A stretch of 6,562 nt of DNA from an uncultured Sulfurimonas sp. (GTDB lineage: Bacteria > Campylobacterota > Campylobacteria > Campylobacterales > Sulfurimonadaceae). Made by a program: the position numbers and the translations under genes. Location of the stretch: positions 1-6,562 of the forward strand of contig CALDOC010000596.1 in NCBI GenBank assembly GCA_937914675.1, written 5' to 3'. The notes below the pieces were generated by a model that ran no database searches, was not told where the DNA came from, and saw nothing but the letters and a program-made list of their open reading frames with translations. This document shows, piece by piece, positions 5,926 to 6,562 of the stretch (position 1 is its first letter; the number at the start of each line of letters is the position of its first letter).

Positions 5926-6002
5926 ATTTAGCGCTTATTTCGTCAACCCTCGCTCAAAAGTTACAGCACTTAAGATGAAAGCCCGCGTAATATTGGCTAA
6001 AT
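5926..6002. repeat. 77-base segment bounded by inverted ATTTAGC repeats
   Basis: ATTTAGC at 5926-5932 is matched by its reverse complement GCTAAAT at 5996-6002. Inside each end, TTATT and AATATT extend the similarity imperfectly. The interior is richer in G and C than its flanks and holds no complete gene or clear hairpin. The right repeat supplies the TAG stop of the - strand gene (5999-5997) and overlaps a - strand TATAAT (6006-6001). On the + strand, the frame after the VanZ-like stop reads on as SFYLALISSTLAQKLQHLR to a TGA at 5976-5978. The segment could be a small dispersed repeat or the remnant of a lost gene boundary; other genome copies would decide. Confidence 0.45.
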
Positions 6003-6562
6003 TATACCAAAAACTTCAGAAAAATTAAACCCTTCTTTCTTGTAGTGTTCCACTTGCATATACTCTTTTGTGAATGTATCTTTACTTACATTGAGTCGAC
6101 TTCTTATGTCCTCAATTATTTCATTAAAATTTTCACTATGAATGAAATTAAACCTAGTGTCTATCACTTCACTTATTTGCATTTTTACACTTTCTACTAC
6201 ATAGCTCTTTTTTTTCTCAACATCATAGAAATAACCTTTGAGCTTATTTTCGTCAACATCATAGCAAAACACATTTTTTTCCTTGCTTTTTCTCCATTGA
6301 GTTAAGCAACTTTCATTGTAAGGAGTCTTATAAAATTCAGTATAATTTTTCAAGTTGGCGTTTATAATATTGTTTTCAAAAAAAGGGAGACTATTTACAT
6401 TCTCAAACGGATTTAGAATAGTTGAAGCAGATAAATTATCTTGAATTTGTGGATATATTTTATCAATACAATCTGTATTCGCAATATAATCATACTTTCC
6501 ATCAATCGTTGAATTCATTATTAAAATATTTGTATCGCTTACGGGGATTTTTCTATGCCTAT
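5997..6562 (-). CDS. C-terminal part of an unrecognised AT-rich gene (5' end outside window)
   Basis: The frame is open from the right edge to TAG at 5999-5997, giving at least 188 residues. An internal ATG at 6518 has no ribosome-binding site, and coding-like sequence (RHRKIPVSDTNILI) continues upstream of it to the edge, so the true start is outside. The protein is Asn, Ile, Phe, Tyr and Lys rich with no membrane segment. Recognisable blocks include DGKYDYIANTD, ILNPFENVNSLPFFENN, VFCYDVDENKLKGYFYDVEKK and VKMQISEVIDTRFNF, ending FSEVFGII. I do not recognise the family. By hand count 34 of 120 bases at 6061-6180 are G or C, against 24 of 60 in a hemH stretch (1621-1680), so it may be acquired DNA. 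The stop codon lies in the inverted repeat of the neighbouring 77-base segment. Confidence 0.75.
   Translation of the reverse strand, partial: RHRKIPVSDTNILIMNSTIDGKYDYIANTDCIDKIYPQIQDNLSASTILNPFENVNSLPFFENNIINANLKNYTEFYKTPYNESCLTQWRKSKEKNVFCYDVDENKLKGYFYDVEKKKSYVVESVKMQISEVIDTRFNFIHSENFNEIIEDIRSRLNVSKDTFTKEYMQVEHYKKEGFNFSEVFGII
6001..6006 (-). promoter_or_regulatory. Possible outward-reading -10 box on the - strand
   Basis: Read on the - strand this is TATAAT within GGTATAATTT. It lies in the last codons of the - strand gene and would start transcription leftwards near 5994, through the 77-base segment and antisense to the VanZ-like gene. No -35 element or product is evident, and in AT-rich DNA such a match may be chance. 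Confidence 0.25.

Noticed and set aside
5973..6026. Tiny + strand ORF starting MKARVILAKLYQK
   Set aside because: It has only 17 codons, no ribosome-binding site, and overlaps the end of the - strand gene. It is mentioned only because it overlaps the inverted-repeat segment.
6045..6305. 86-codon + strand open frame rich in Phe, Ile and Tyr
   Set aside because: It is antisense to the longer - strand frame, which runs open to the window edge with a globular composition. The hydrophobic translation is a typical shadow of AT-rich coding DNA.

Overview
The window looks like a chromosomal segment of a Campylobacterota (epsilonproteobacterial) genome, probably Sulfurimonas-like. The ferrochelatase has that group's motif variants, genes are tightly packed, and promoters appear as isolated TATAAT-like boxes without clear -35 elements. 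The taxon is inferred from recalled family sequences, since no search was possible.

Layout on the + strand, left to right. There is the 3' end of an unrecognised gene (3-257), a small single-domain cupin (265-564), an 80-codon remnant of a DUF4238 protein (582-824) and a DUF2442 protein (836-1099). The start of ferrochelatase hemH (1086-2042) overlaps the DUF2442 gene, and a HAD-family phosphatase of the Gph type follows 10 bases later (2053-2682). These six reading frames are close enough to be one transcription unit, in which small accessory genes lead into two housekeeping enzymes. A probable promoter (TAGAAT box at 2693-2698) then drives a membrane-anchored coiled-coil protein (2734-3993).

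A convergent - strand gene of unknown function (3995-4729) ends one base from the coiled-coil gene. It is divergent from an alpha/beta hydrolase (4775-5572) across a 45-base gap with overlapping -10 boxes, and the hydrolase may be translated from a leaderless mRNA. A VanZ-like membrane protein (5553-5918) overlaps the hydrolase's 3' end. The gap 5919-5996 is mostly filled by a 77-base segment (5926-6002) bounded by inverted ATTTAGC repeats. That segment supplies the stop codon of a - strand, AT-rich, unrecognised gene that runs off the right edge (5997-6562).

Only hemH (last step of protoheme synthesis) and the HAD phosphatase (probably 2-phosphoglycolate salvage) have assignable metabolic roles, and they do not form one pathway. 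No complete novel system is evident. The points most worth a second look are the internally deleted DUF4238 remnant, the 77-base inverted-repeat-bounded segment, the compact divergent promoter with its possible leaderless gene, and the unrecognised genes at 3995-4729 and 5997-6562. No tRNA, rRNA, CRISPR array or intact insertion sequence was seen.
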